This document shows positions 53,266 to 63,139 of a stretch of DNA of 64,000 nucleotides, in pieces. The notes beneath the pieces are model-generated. The model worked only from the letters and a program-made list of their open reading frames with translations, was not told where the DNA came from and did not search any database. How positions within the stretch are numbered: the stretch's first letter is position 1; every line of letters begins with the position of its first letter. The position numbers and the translations under genes are program-made. Origin of the DNA: an uncultured Gammaproteobacteria bacterium (GTDB lineage: Bacteria; Pseudomonadota; Gammaproteobacteria; HK1); NCBI GenBank assembly GCA_947258715.1, contig CAMYJH010000004.1, positions 1 to 64,000 on the forward strand, in the 5' to 3' direction.

Positions 53266-54804
53266 CTATTTCCATTTAGCGGTATAGAACCGCGGAATCT
53301 CGTCGGAAGTCGTCTTGAAGTCCAGATCCTTCGAATAGACGTAGTACTTGGCGTAGGTGAACATCGGCAGCCAGTAGAGATTTGCCGATATCTTTTCCAG
53401 CGCCTCCTTGTAGTGTCTCTTGCGCACCTCCGGATCCACGGATGTGTCTGCGGTCTCCAGATTCTTGATCACCTCCGGGTCCTTCGCGGGATCGTCCCGC
53501 CCGCCGGAGAAGAAGTGGCTGGTGATGGCAGACACATCGGGAATGGAGTTTGAGCCCCAAGTCATGTGGTTGATGGGCGTCTGGCCCTTCCATACCAGAT
53601 CGCGCAGGGCGCGATACTGCATGAACTTGAGGTTAGCCTTTAAGCCCACCTCGGCGAGATCGCCGATCACAGCCTCGGTGTACTCACGCTGGCGATAGGC
53701 ATAAATATCGAACTCGAAACCGTTAGGGTAACCGGCTTCGGTCAGCAGCTTCTTGGCTTTTGCCGGGTCGTAGTCCCACTTGGTTACGTCTTGGGCGCAG
53801 CCGAACTGATCCGGATGACAGGCGGACGGAATGACCACCGATGCCGGCCCCACCAGGTTCTTGGTGATGGATGCTCGGTTGATGGCGTGGGCCACCGCTG
53901 CGCGCACGCGCGGATCGGTAAAGTATTTCACGCCTGAATCGCCGTCCACGTCGAAGGCCAGGTAGCTCACCCGCATGGTCTTGGCGTTCTCTACGGTGAC
54001 GGCGCCCTGAGCCTCGAGGCTTTCGGCCTGGTCCTTGGGCACGTCCCACATCCAGTCGATGCCGCCGGTCAGAAGCTCGGCCATCTGCGTGTTCATTTCC
54101 TTGATGGTGCGGAAAACCAGCTTGCCGATCTGCGGCTGGCCCTTGGGGCCATTTTTGAGATAGCTCTCGTTGCGTTCCATGTTGATGCGGTCGCCGGCAA
54201 TCACTTCGACGATCTTGTAGGGACCGGTGCCGACGGGTTTCACCGCGCCAAAGTCCTTTTTGCCGTCGGCTTTCATCGGCGCGCCGTCGTAATGCCCGGA
54301 CGGCATCATGAAGACGGCGTTGGACAAGTAGGCCAGCGCCGCAGGGAAGGGCTCGTGGAGGTGGATTCGCACCTTGTAAGGCCCCAGCTTCTCGGCGTTC
54401 TTCATCCACTTCACGTTCTGGAACGTGAGCACGCCGTTGTCTTTATTGGACACGTGGTTGACGGTATACACCACGTCGTCCGCGTCGAACTTGGAGCCGT
54501 CGTGAAACACCACATCGTCGCGCAGATCGAACTCGAGGGTTAAGTTATCGACCCACTTGTAGGACTTGGCAAGCAGCGGCTTGAATTCACCGCTGTCGAG
54601 ATCCCGGAAGAGAAGTCCGTCCCACACTGCGTGACCCATGATTACGAGCTCGCGGGTGTTGTTGTAATAAGGATCGGCAACCGCCTGCTCGCGATCCGTA
54701 GTCCAGACGAGCGTATCGTTGCTCTTGCCCGCCCAGGCCTGATTGACGCCGGCAATCGCCATGACGGCAGCCAGGCCAATTGTTTTTAGTAGTTTCGAAG
54801 TCAT
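53266..54804 (-). CDS. Peptide ABC transporter solute-binding protein (DppA-like)
   Basis: A 512-residue periplasmic binding protein of family 5. The signal peptide (MTSKLLKTIGLAAVMAIAG, ending NQAWA) fixes the start at 54804 behind a GGGAG Shine-Dalgarno. Family blocks are NLTLEFDLRDDVVFHDGSKFDADDVVYTVN, FGAVKPVGTGPYKIVE and FTDPRVRAAVAHAINRASI. The ligand class (peptide, or other small amides) cannot be settled. It heads the run dppABCDF-M20-M81-hydrolase. Confidence 0.94.
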   Translation of the reverse strand: MTSKLLKTIGLAAVMAIAGVNQAWAGKSNDTLVWTTDREQAVADPYYNNTRELVIMGHAVWDGLLFRDLDSGEFKPLLAKSYKWVDNLTLEFDLRDDVVFHDGSKFDADDVVYTVNHVSNKDNGVLTFQNVKWMKNAEKLGPYKVRIHLHEPFPAALAYLSNAVFMMPSGHYDGAPMKADGKKDFGAVKPVGTGPYKIVEVIAGDRINMERNESYLKNGPKGQPQIGKLVFRTIKEMNTQMAELLTGGIDWMWDVPKDQAESLEAQGAVTVENAKTMRVSYLAFDVDGDSGVKYFTDPRVRAAVAHAINRASITKNLVGPASVVIPSACHPDQFGCAQDVTKWDYDPAKAKKLLTEAGYPNGFEFDIYAYRQREYTEAVIGDLAEVGLKANLKFMQYRALRDLVWKGQTPINHMTWGSNSIPDVSAITSHFFSGGRDDPAKDPEVIKNLETADTSVDPEVRKRHYKEALEKISANLYWLPMFTYAKYYVYSKDLDFKTTSDEIPRFYTAKWK

Positions 54805-55082
54805 GAAATTTCTCCCGCTTCGTAGTTTTATGTGGCAGTAGAGAAAGGGCGATCGCCCCAAATGCCGGTCGCTTAGAGCATGGGGATCGAGCCCGGGATT
54901 GGTGGAAGCCGGCGTTTCCGATCCCGTCGTTCGCGATATTGTTAATCCAACGGGTTTCGCTGTAACCGGTGCATCCTACGAAGCCCTCACAACCCGGTCA
55001 AGCAAACCGCCGGCGGCGCCGGGGAACTGCTTTCAGAGCGGGTGCTGCGCTGCAGCGCGGCCGCGCCGGGAGGTCGATGGGA

Positions 55083-56228
55083 TCAATCGAGGGTCTCGAA
55101 GAGGCGGATCATAAGCTGGGTTCGCTCCACCAGGGACGAGTAGTAGATGTGCTCCTCGAAGCTGTGCGCACCGTGACCGTCTGCGCCAAGACCATCCAGC
55201 GTGGGAATGCCAAGCGCGCCCGTGAAGTTGCCGTCGGAGCCGCCCCCCGTTTTCAAATCCTTGAGCTCGAAGCCGATTTCCGCGGCCAGTCCTTTGGCGT
55301 GCTCGAACAGCATCTCGATGCCTTCAAGTTTCTCGTAGGGCGGGCGGTTGATCCCGCCGGTGATACTGATGCTGCAGTCGGGATCGAAGGTGTCGAAGCC
55401 AAGCACCTCCGCGACAATCCGTTCGGCTTCCTCAGTGTTAGGCACGCGCATGTCGACTTCGGCCCTGCACTCCGCGGGGATGACGTTGATCAGGGTGCCG
55501 CCGTTAACGGTCCCGACACTCGCCGTGATGCCGCGGCTGTAATCGGTGAATGCCTCGAAGCGCAGCACCTGGTTGGCCATCTCCTTGACCGCGCTGCGTC
55601 CGTCCATGTGCCGCGCGCCGGCGTGGGCGGGTCTTCCGGTTATGGTGACGAAAAAATGCAGCACGCCGTTGCGGGCGGTAACGATCTTTCCGCCTTCACG
55701 CGCCGGCTCGGTGACCAGCACGTATTTATTCCTCTTTGCTTCTTCTTCGATCATTGCCCGCGACGTCGGACTGCCGATTTCTTCTTCCGGTATATAGAGG
55801 AAGGTGATGGGTAAAAAAGTCTCTTTATCTTCGCGCACGATGTGCCGGTAAGCGTAATAAGCGATATAAGCGCCGGCCTTCATGTCGTAGATGCCCGGGC
55901 CGTATACCTTGTCGCCCTCCCGGCGGATCGGGAGCACATTCACGAGGGTACCGATGGGATGCACCGTGTCCAGGTGCGAGAGAACCAGAATGCCCGGCCC
56001 ATCACCGCCCCAGGGCGTGCGCGTCTTAAGAATATCGCCGAAGCCCTCCCGTCCGGGGACGCGCTCGATGCGCGCGCCGAGCGTGGCATGACTTTCCTCC
56101 ACCTGATTCACCAGCCGGTTGACCGCCGGCGCGTCGTGGGAGGGCGTTTCGAGCTCAACCCAGCCGAGAATCCCTTCGAGAATTTCGTCGGCGTCCAGGG
56201 TGGGCAGGTTGGATTTTACGACGGCCAT
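55083..56228 (-). CDS. M20 family carboxypeptidase (CPG2/ArgE-DapE type)
   Basis: A 381-residue di-zinc hydrolase resembling glutamate carboxypeptidase. Metal and catalytic residues are in LVLSHLDTVHPIG (about 82-94), YGPGIYDMKAG, YIPEEEIGSPTSR (catalytic Glu), GRPAHAGARHMDGRSAV in the dimerisation domain and SFEEHIYY near the end. GGGSDGNFTGALGIPTLDGLG is the typical late block. It lies 278 bp upstream of the dppA-like gene, on the same strand, and probably belongs to the same catabolic function. Confidence 0.92.
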   Translation of the reverse strand: MAVVKSNLPTLDADEILEGILGWVELETPSHDAPAVNRLVNQVEESHATLGARIERVPGREGFGDILKTRTPWGGDGPGILVLSHLDTVHPIGTLVNVLPIRREGDKVYGPGIYDMKAGAYIAYYAYRHIVREDKETFLPITFLYIPEEEIGSPTSRAMIEEEAKRNKYVLVTEPAREGGKIVTARNGVLHFFVTITGRPAHAGARHMDGRSAVKEMANQVLRFEAFTDYSRGITASVGTVNGGTLINVIPAECRAEVDMRVPNTEEAERIVAEVLGFDTFDPDCSISITGGINRPPYEKLEGIEMLFEHAKGLAAEIGFELKDLKTGGGSDGNFTGALGIPTLDGLGADGHGAHSFEEHIYYSSLVERTQLMIRLFETLD

Positions 56229-56326
56229 GATCGTTCGCCTCCTTGGCCGGAGAACGGAGCAGAGTAACTACGTGCGTCGTCCCGTCCTTCCGGACGACAG
56301 GGCAGGGAGATCGTCTAGATCGCGTG

Positions 56327-56617
56327 CTATTTATACCGGGAGCGCGCTTTTCGGAACGCTTCTTCGAAGGCAGTCCACATGCTTTCCGCACCTTCCATCA
56401 TATCGTGTAACGCCGCCTCGTTCGCGCTTTGGATTTTCTTCAGCGTTTCCCGCCCCTCGCTGAGGCGCTTGTTGAGCTCCTCGACCTCTTCATGATATCG
56501 GGCCTGAGCTTCGGCCCCGGCTTTTTTCGCCTGGGCTTCGAGCTTTTTGAGCTCGGCGTTCCACTCGTCGATCTGAGCTTTGTATTTCTCGACGTAAGCG
56601 TCTCTTTTTTCTGACAT
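56327..56617 (-). CDS. Small coiled-coil protein
   Basis: A 96-residue, highly charged, all-helical protein. Heptad-like spacing runs over nearly the whole length (YKAQIDEWNAELKKLEAQ, YHEEVEELNKRLSEGRETLKKI). The C-terminus has MWTAFEEAFRKARSRYK. There is no signal peptide. I recognise no function. The ATG follows a GGAG Shine-Dalgarno. It lies between tamB and the M20 gene. Confidence 0.75.
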   Translation of the reverse strand: MSEKRDAYVEKYKAQIDEWNAELKKLEAQAKKAGAEAQARYHEEVEELNKRLSEGRETLKKIQSANEAALHDMMEGAESMWTAFEEAFRKARSRYK

Positions 56618-56703
56618 ACTGGGCTCCTCGGATAGGATTATTTTTTGAACTCTATCACATTACGCTAATCTGGTTTGTGTACTAGCAGTGTAAAATCGTG
56701 AAT

Positions 56704-56776
56704 GATAGATGTTAGATGCAATATGGCGGCGGACATCGTTAAGGTTCCCTTACCCGAATTCCATCTACCATCTACC
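56704..56776. repeat. Imperfect inverted repeat downstream of tamB
   Basis: GATAGATGTTAGATG (56704-56718) and CATCTACCATCTACC (56762-56776) are complementary apart from two positions, with 43 bp between them. Each arm is itself a doubled TAGATG-like unit. It sits in the A/T-rich gap between the tamB stop and the coiled-coil gene. Confidence 0.55.
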
Positions 56777-56811
56777 GGTTTACAACATACGAACCACGCT
56801 ATACGAGAAAT

Positions 56812-59800
56812 TCAAAACAACTTCTCCCGCTCGATTTTGTAGATAACGTCCATGCCCTGCTGTTCGCCAGATTCGGCCTGCACGCTGATGTTTTCGTTCA
56901 GCCTGTAGTCCAACAGCAGCTTGCCCGACTGGTCGAAAAGGCCGAGAGCGTAACGGATGAAGATGTCCGGCGTAATCTGCTTGCCAAGCAACAAGGATGT
57001 CTGATCCACGCCGTCGCCGCCCACGGTGAGCTCGTCCAGCCCAGTGACGTTCTGGAGCTGCTGCGTGATCACGTTAGTTTGATTGAGGCCCAGCGCCACG
57101 GCTGCTTGCTGCAGCCTCGCCGCGTCGTCCTCGTTTCCGCTTGAAAGTGGTCTTCCGGTAAGCAGGTAGGAAAGCGCCTCCGCTTCCGGCAGGGGGGGCT
57201 CGGAGAAGACCCGTGAATTAATGGACTTCACACTCCCGCCGACGACGATGCCTGCAGTGACGTCCCTGTGCTCGCGCACGGCGGTAACGTCGATGCCCGG
57301 GTTGTCGATGGGTCCGGCGAACAGCAACCTGCCGCTCTGGATTTTGAGATCCTGACCATACGCTTGGTAACGGCCTTCGCGCAAAGAAAGCGTGCCCTGA
57401 GCCTGAGGAGACTGACCGCTTTCGCCGCTGACGGCGAGCGCGCCGTCGATGCGCGTGGTGAGGCCAAAACCTTCGAAGCCGATCTCTTCGCCTAGACTCA
57501 GATCCACCTTGATCCGCAGCGTAGGCCCGAGCCGCTTCTTCTGGCTTTGATCTCCCTGTTCGGCGTTCACGATAACCTCGTCCTCGCTCAGCTTGACCGC
57601 CGTTACCGGCAGCTCTTTGAGCTTTACTCTGGCGCGCGGTATGTGAACCCTGCCCGTAAGCTGAGCCAGTTTCGAATCCGCGCCCAGTCGCAGATCCGGT
57701 GAGATGTACGCGTGGACGGTGGGAAGCTTGGCGACCTCAAAATCGTTTCCTTTGAGCTCCATATCGAAACGCCGTTCCCCTCCCAGTGAAAGCTCCGAGT
57801 GACCGGAGATTTCCAGCCGGCCGCCACCGGAGTTGAGCGCGCCTTCGAGCACGACGCGTTCGGCCTTGTCGCTGCGCGCGGCAAGATTGATCTGGCGTAG
57901 CTCGAGCCCGAGGTCAGGTAGATTCGCTTCGCCGTTTTTCAGCGCAACCTGTCCGGCAACCACAGGCATTGTCGTGGTGCCGCTGATGTCCAACGCCGCA
58001 TCGAGTCCGCCGCGAACCTCGACCAGCTGGGGCACGATCACGCCGAGCCATCCTAAATTGGAGAAATTTGCCTCAACTCGGCCCTCGAGCGGCGCCGGGC
58101 TTTCATCCCTCAACGGGCCGGTCTTTATGCTCCCGCTCACGCTTCCCGCCTTGTCGAGGCTAAGCCCCATCTTAAGGCGCGCGCCGGCCGGCGCGTAGCC
58201 GAGGTCGACCCATGCGCCTCGATAATCGAATCGAGCGCTTTCAAAACCGGCGCCGGGTTCGTAAGTAATCGTTCCGGCGTGGGTGGAAATGCGGGCTTCG
58301 GCCTGCGGCGCGCTCAGGATACCGCCGGCTTTGAAGTCCCCGTTGAGGGATCCTTCCACACCGAAACCCTGGGGCAAAAACGGACTTGCCAGCGCAAGCG
58401 GTAGGTTGGCGATCTGGCCGCTGGCCTCGATCGCTTCACTATCCGCCTGCCAGCTTCCATCAGCGCACACGCGAGAAGGAGTCTGCGCGAGGCAGAAGCT
58501 TTGCAAGCGAACGCCGTCGCGGCTTGCGGTTATCGCGGCCGGTTGGAGCGTGCGCCACTCGCCGAATTGTTTGCTTTTGATTGCAGACTCCAAGGTCCCG
58601 GACCAGGCGCTCGCTTGATAGCGGCCCTTGGCTTCCGCCGACAGCGAGCCTGTCCGTAATGATGCGTTCAGGACCAGGCGTTGCTGCTCTGGAGTGCCGT
58701 CGCCGGATAAGGAGGCCTTACCAAGGCGCTTGCCTTCGGCACGAATGCCGTCGGCCTCGAGGACCACCCGCGAGTGATATCCGGGTTCTGTGCCGGCGTC
58801 CATGTCTAAGGCGAGCGTATCCACGCCGCTGTTTCCCCAGGCGAGATTGCTGCCGGAAAGACTCGCCTTGATCTGGGGATGCGAGCGGCTTCCGCCGAGC
58901 CTGCCTTCACCTTTGAGCGCGCCTCCGAGATCCGGCGCCACCGCGTTCAAGGCCGGGGCATCGATGACAAAGGTCAGATTCATGCGATCGCCCGCGTCGC
59001 CGTTGATTTCTACCCGGTTGTGACCGGAACGAAGGCTCAAATTACGCGCCGAAACCGTCGTACCGTCGACGCTGATGGCGCCGGTCCCTTTTATGGGGTA
59101 GCCGCGAAGCCGGCCGTCTAGCTTCAGCCGGTCGATACTGAGCTTAGGCGTGCCTGCGTCCACGCGGCCGCTGATGTCGGTTTCGAGAGAGATCTCACCG
59201 GGCCACTGACTGAAGTACTGGTCGGGCTTCAAGCCAGAGCCGGAGAGCCGCAGATCCCAGCGCGGCACAGGCTGCCAGCCAATTTCGCCGGAGGCTCGAA
59301 TTTCGCCGCCGAGGGTCTGAATGGAGAGCGCATCAATGCTTGCGCCCCGCGGCTGCACCCGGGCATCGAGCCGGGTATCCGCCGGCGGTAGGTTACGGCC
59401 GCTGCTTTTGCCATCCACCTTAAGCACGAGCTGCTCCAGAGGACCTGAAACCGTGAAGCTGCCATTTGCGCTTTCAAACTCGGCATCGCCAGACAGCGGC
59501 CAGCGCAAATCCTGCCAGCTGCCGCTGAAGTCGATCTCGGGACTGGCGCCGGCGAGCGCAATTTGTCCCCGCGCCTTCAGCTCGACGGGTCGGTCGATAC
59601 TGCTGTCGATCTTTATTTTTTCAGCGTCCCCTTGGATGGTCGCGCGACCCAATCCCTGAATGTCTTGCGGAAACGTCGCCTCGAAGCTCAGTCTCGCATC
59701 GAAGGGAAAGGGCGGCGCAGCGGAAGCCTCTCCTTCAAGTTTGAGAGCTAGCTGCTCTATCTGCGCAGACTTCGAGCGTAGCGCAGCGTCAAGCTGAAAC

Positions 59801-61014
59801 CCGAGCTCATCCAGCGGCCCGCTGATCCGGTAGCGCCCCGAATTGCTGATCAGGGCGGGTTCCCCGGTCAGCGGCCACGACAGCTTTTTCCATTCGCCGT
59901 CCAGGGAAAGTTCGGGTTTATCTCCGGCAAGATTGACGTGTCCCCGGCTGGAGATCTGAGAGGGTTGAGCCAAGGTGTGGTCGAAGGCTATTCGCCTGGC
60001 GTCGCCGGCAACGGTTCCGCTTCCCGCCGCCTGCTTGCCGTCCGCAAGCACCGCGCTCCATCGCAACGCTGCCTCGAGATCGTTGGCGGGTCGCTTCAAA
60101 TCGGCGTCGATGCGAAGGCTTCGGGCCGGAATCGAATCGCTGTTAAGGGAGGCGTCAAGGCTGAGCGCCAATTTCCGCAGGCTTCCCTTGGCGCTGAAGG
60201 TGCCGGTTTCGCTCGAAAATTCCGCTGTCCCTGAGAGCGGCCAGCGCAAAGATTTCCACTGGCCGTTGAGGTTCAGGCCGGGGGGATCGTCTATGGGCGT
60301 CACCGTTCCGGAGACATCTACGGCAAACGGCTGGATGAGCGCGTGCTCGAGGCGGATTGCTTCAAGGGTTCCGGTGATGTTGCCCGCGCCTTCGGCGTTG
60401 GCGCCGTCCGGCAGCTTAACGGACCAAGCGATCCCCCCCTCTACCGCATGGGGCGGTGAGGGGTCCACGCGCCCGTGGGCAGTGAGCCCGAGCGTTTCCG
60501 CCGCCACTTCGAGGCGGGACATTGTGAGGAGCTTGCCGTCAACGCTGAAGCTCTGCAGGACAATACGGTCGATGTGCTTCTGCCCGCCGTCGCGGTGAAC
60601 GATCAGGTCCTCGACGCTGAGGTCGTCTATCTGAACCGCAATCGGGAGCGACACCTGCATGGGTTGCGAATCCGCAGGGGCAGTATCCGGCTCCCCCTCG
60701 GGAGTTACGTAGTCGACTTGTTCCAGGGAAATCCGCTGCAGGTGCAGCCGGCCGCTCAAAAGCGCTACGGGGCGCCAGCGAACAATCAGTGTCCCAGCCT
60801 GCGCGCGGTGGTCTGCAGCGCGGACCTCGAGCTTCGACAACCGGAGCTCGGAGAGAAGATCACCGTGCGCCGACTCGTAGCGAAAGCCATCGCCCGAGGC
60901 TCGCGAAGCTGCGTTCAGCAGCCAACGACTGCCGCCTTCAGTGGCCAGCAGGGCGAAGAGCGCCACGGGCGCGGTCAGGATAATCGCCAGGATGAGAAGG
61001 ATTGCGCGCTTCAA
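56812..61014 (-). CDS. tamB: Translocation and assembly module protein TamB
   Basis: A 1400-residue protein anchored in the inner membrane by one N-terminal helix (ILLILAIILTAPVALFALLA) and spanning the periplasm as a long beta-structured rod. It works with TamA in outer-membrane protein assembly and is also implicated in phospholipid transport. The C-terminal 300 residues form the DUF490/TamB domain (PEAEALSYLLTGRPLSS, PDIFIRYALGLFDQSGKLLLDYRLNENI). The TTG at 61014 overlaps the tamA stop (TTGA), giving translational coupling. An in-frame extension of 63 residues overlaps tamA and is rejected. The size is somewhat above that of E. coli TamB. Confidence 0.93.
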   Translation of the reverse strand: MKRAILLILAIILTAPVALFALLATEGGSRWLLNAASRASGDGFRYESAHGDLLSELRLSKLEVRAADHRAQAGTLIVRWRPVALLSGRLHLQRISLEQVDYVTPEGEPDTAPADSQPMQVSLPIAVQIDDLSVEDLIVHRDGGQKHIDRIVLQSFSVDGKLLTMSRLEVAAETLGLTAHGRVDPSPPHAVEGGIAWSVKLPDGANAEGAGNITGTLEAIRLEHALIQPFAVDVSGTVTPIDDPPGLNLNGQWKSLRWPLSGTAEFSSETGTFSAKGSLRKLALSLDASLNSDSIPARSLRIDADLKRPANDLEAALRWSAVLADGKQAAGSGTVAGDARRIAFDHTLAQPSQISSRGHVNLAGDKPELSLDGEWKKLSWPLTGEPALISNSGRYRISGPLDELGFQLDAALRSKSAQIEQLALKLEGEASAAPPFPFDARLSFEATFPQDIQGLGRATIQGDAEKIKIDSSIDRPVELKARGQIALAGASPEIDFSGSWQDLRWPLSGDAEFESANGSFTVSGPLEQLVLKVDGKSSGRNLPPADTRLDARVQPRGASIDALSIQTLGGEIRASGEIGWQPVPRWDLRLSGSGLKPDQYFSQWPGEISLETDISGRVDAGTPKLSIDRLKLDGRLRGYPIKGTGAISVDGTTVSARNLSLRSGHNRVEINGDAGDRMNLTFVIDAPALNAVAPDLGGALKGEGRLGGSRSHPQIKASLSGSNLAWGNSGVDTLALDMDAGTEPGYHSRVVLEADGIRAEGKRLGKASLSGDGTPEQQRLVLNASLRTGSLSAEAKGRYQASAWSGTLESAIKSKQFGEWRTLQPAAITASRDGVRLQSFCLAQTPSRVCADGSWQADSEAIEASGQIANLPLALASPFLPQGFGVEGSLNGDFKAGGILSAPQAEARISTHAGTITYEPGAGFESARFDYRGAWVDLGYAPAGARLKMGLSLDKAGSVSGSIKTGPLRDESPAPLEGRVEANFSNLGWLGVIVPQLVEVRGGLDAALDISGTTTMPVVAGQVALKNGEANLPDLGLELRQINLAARSDKAERVVLEGALNSGGGRLEISGHSELSLGGERRFDMELKGNDFEVAKLPTVHAYISPDLRLGADSKLAQLTGRVHIPRARVKLKELPVTAVKLSEDEVIVNAEQGDQSQKKRLGPTLRIKVDLSLGEEIGFEGFGLTTRIDGALAVSGESGQSPQAQGTLSLREGRYQAYGQDLKIQSGRLLFAGPIDNPGIDVTAVREHRDVTAGIVVGGSVKSINSRVFSEPPLPEAEALSYLLTGRPLSSGNEDDAARLQQAAVALGLNQTNVITQQLQNVTGLDELTVGGDGVDQTSLLLGKQITPDIFIRYALGLFDQSGKLLLDYRLNENISVQAESGEQQGMDVIYKIEREKLF

Positions 61015-62807
61015 ATGCCCGGACCGAGCCTGAAGTGGATCCGAAACAGCGGCGTTTCGCCCACCGGGTGGGCCAAATCGAGACGAATCGGGCCGATGGG
61101 AGACGTCCAGCGCACGCCGAATCCAATCCCGACCTTGAATCCTTCGTTGGAGTCCGTGTCGGAGAAAGCGTTGCCCGCGTCGGCGAACACCGCTGCACTC
61201 CATTTATTCACGATAGGGTGCTCGTACTCGATGCTGCCGACCAGCAGATATTTTCCGCCGATGACGTTTCCTGCATCGTCTTTGGGACCGAGCGACTGAA
61301 ACTCGTAACCGCGCACGCTGGTGTCGCCGCCGGTAAAGAAGCGCTGTGAGGGCGGGAGAATGTCGAACTCATCGACGCCGAGCGCGCCGGCCTCACCGCG
61401 AACGAGGATCCGTCCGTCCCAGGGAAGGCCTTTGATCCAGCCCCCGCTCAACCGAGTTCGGACGAAGGTGGTGTCCGAGAGCAAAGTGTCGGCCCCGCCC
61501 TTGACTTCAAAAAAAACACGGTGGCCCCAGGTGGCTCTGAACTTGGCTTCGCTAACGGCCTGGCTCCAGGAAATACCGGGAATGAGCAACGTGCTTATAT
61601 CGCCGCTTTGGGTACCGACATCGAATTTTTCCCGCGTGGCTTCGACGAATCGCGTTTCCAGCCATTCGTACCGGCGCTTCTTGGTCTGCCGCACCGCTAG
61701 CTTGAAGCCGGTGGTATCTGACGTATCGGTGTCTTCCCGCTGCACACCGGCTTCAAAGCTCAACCATTCGCTGCGCGGATCCTTTAAGGGGATGCGATAG
61801 CCGGTGGTGATCTCTTGCTGCACCGGCGATGCGCTGATTCGGCCGTTGAGCCGGTGGCCCCGCCGGTTGAGTCTTCGGTTCTCGTAGCCGAGGCGCAGAC
61901 GCGGTCCCGTGTCGGTGCTCACGCCTGCGCCGGCGGTGAACTGATGCGGCTTGCGGGGCGTCAGGGTTACGTCCACAGGGATGTGGTCTTCCTCGGGTTG
62001 GTCCGTTCGCGGGCGCACGTCCACCCGAGAAAAGTATCCGCTGTCGCTGAGCGCGCGGTTGATTTCGACGACCTCTTTGCTGTCGTAAGGCGCGCCTTCC
62101 TCGTACTCGAAAAAAGCCTGGACCAGCTCGGGTCTCAACACATCCTGTTCGATGCTCAGAGGACCAAATCGGTAGCGCCGGCCGGAGTCGTAGCGAAGCC
62201 GCACCACCGCTTTGCGCCGCGCCGTATCAACTCTCAGCTCACTCAAGGCAAAGCGGCCGTCGAGGTAACCCCGCTCATTCGCCAGCGAAGCGATTCGCTG
62301 CTTGGTCTCCTCGTAGCGCCCGTGGTTGACGACGTCACCGCTCCTGACCGGCAATGCCTCGAGCAGCGCGCTGAAGGCGGCATCGTCCGACCCTTCGCCG
62401 GTGATTTCTACTTCCACGGCTTCCACCGTCACCGGCTCCCCGAGGTCCAGCTCGTAAGTTGCCTGCCAGCAATCTTCAACCTGTTCCAGTCTTTTTTCGA
62501 CTTCCAGCGAGTAATAACCGAAAGCGCGGACCGCGTTACGGACCTCATCCTCCGAGCGCGCAAACAGTCGCCGCACGCGCCATTCCGGAGCCGTGCACGT
62601 TTCCTGAGCCAGCGCGAGATGGGCGCGCACATTTTCGCCGATCTTCTTGTCGACGCCCTCGACTCGGATCTCGATCCGCGGAGCAGTTGGCGTTGCCGTG
62701 GCCTCGTCTTCTGTCTTGGCGAAATAGCCACAGGCGCTCAAAGTCACAAGCGAAAGCGCCGCGATGATTCCCGTGCTGAACCTTTGCAGGTTTTTTCGTT
62801 CGATCAC
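61011..62807 (-). CDS. tamA: Outer-membrane assembly protein TamA, predicted lipoprotein
   Basis: A 598-residue Omp85-family protein. After the signal region come three POTRA-like domains (about 50-270; EGVDKKIGENVRAHL, EPVTVEAVEVEITGEGSDD, RRYRFGPLSIEQDVLRPE) and a C-terminal 16-strand barrel with the Omp85 block RFFTGGDTSVRGYEFQSLGP and the final strand FRIHFRLGPGI. From the GTG at 62807 the N-terminus reads FSTGIIAALSLVTLSAC, an exact LSAC lipobox with C26, so this TamA should be a lipoprotein, unlike E. coli TamA. It is followed by tamB with overlapping codons. Confidence 0.93.
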   Translation of the reverse strand: MIERKNLQRFSTGIIAALSLVTLSACGYFAKTEDEATATPTAPRIEIRVEGVDKKIGENVRAHLALAQETCTAPEWRVRRLFARSEDEVRNAVRAFGYYSLEVEKRLEQVEDCWQATYELDLGEPVTVEAVEVEITGEGSDDAAFSALLEALPVRSGDVVNHGRYEETKQRIASLANERGYLDGRFALSELRVDTARRKAVVRLRYDSGRRYRFGPLSIEQDVLRPELVQAFFEYEEGAPYDSKEVVEINRALSDSGYFSRVDVRPRTDQPEEDHIPVDVTLTPRKPHQFTAGAGVSTDTGPRLRLGYENRRLNRRGHRLNGRISASPVQQEITTGYRIPLKDPRSEWLSFEAGVQREDTDTSDTTGFKLAVRQTKKRRYEWLETRFVEATREKFDVGTQSGDISTLLIPGISWSQAVSEAKFRATWGHRVFFEVKGGADTLLSDTTFVRTRLSGGWIKGLPWDGRILVRGEAGALGVDEFDILPPSQRFFTGGDTSVRGYEFQSLGPKDDAGNVIGGKYLLVGSIEYEHPIVNKWSAAVFADAGNAFSDTDSNEGFKVGIGFGVRWTSPIGPIRLDLAHPVGETPLFRIHFRLGPGI

Positions 62808-63139
62808 GCTGCTTTGATTACGTCCATGGGGATTTGGTTGCCTTCGCCGGCCGAAGAATTCGCGGGCTCTGGGCTGTTTTCGGGATCTCAGGGCGTGCCG
62901 ACCGAGCACGGCCTGGCCTTTGTATTCAATCGAGAAGCGTTCCGGAGAAAATCAGGCGGGTTCGGGACCGAAAGATCCTTATGCGTCTTTGTTTCGGGGC
63001 TTCAGTTGTCGCAACGGCTTCATCTGCCGGCGTTCGGGGCTGCGTCAATCGTATCCGAATCCCGGCAATCGGCGGCGTCCCCGGCCGTGGGACAGTGCGG
63101 CGGCAAAAAAGCAGTGAGCCGGCGCGCCTTGTACCTTAT
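62808..63139. other. 332-bp gap upstream of tamA
   Basis: Between the pncA stop and the tamA start I see no supported gene on either strand. Frames passing through it are continuations of antisense readings. The promoter for tamA-tamB should be here, but I cannot point to convincing boxes. Confidence 0.45.

Noticed and set aside
61015..61203. N-terminal extension of TamB by 63 codons
   Set aside because: It overlaps the tamA barrel codons in another frame; the TTG at 61014 directly precedes the membrane helix and overlaps the tamA stop.
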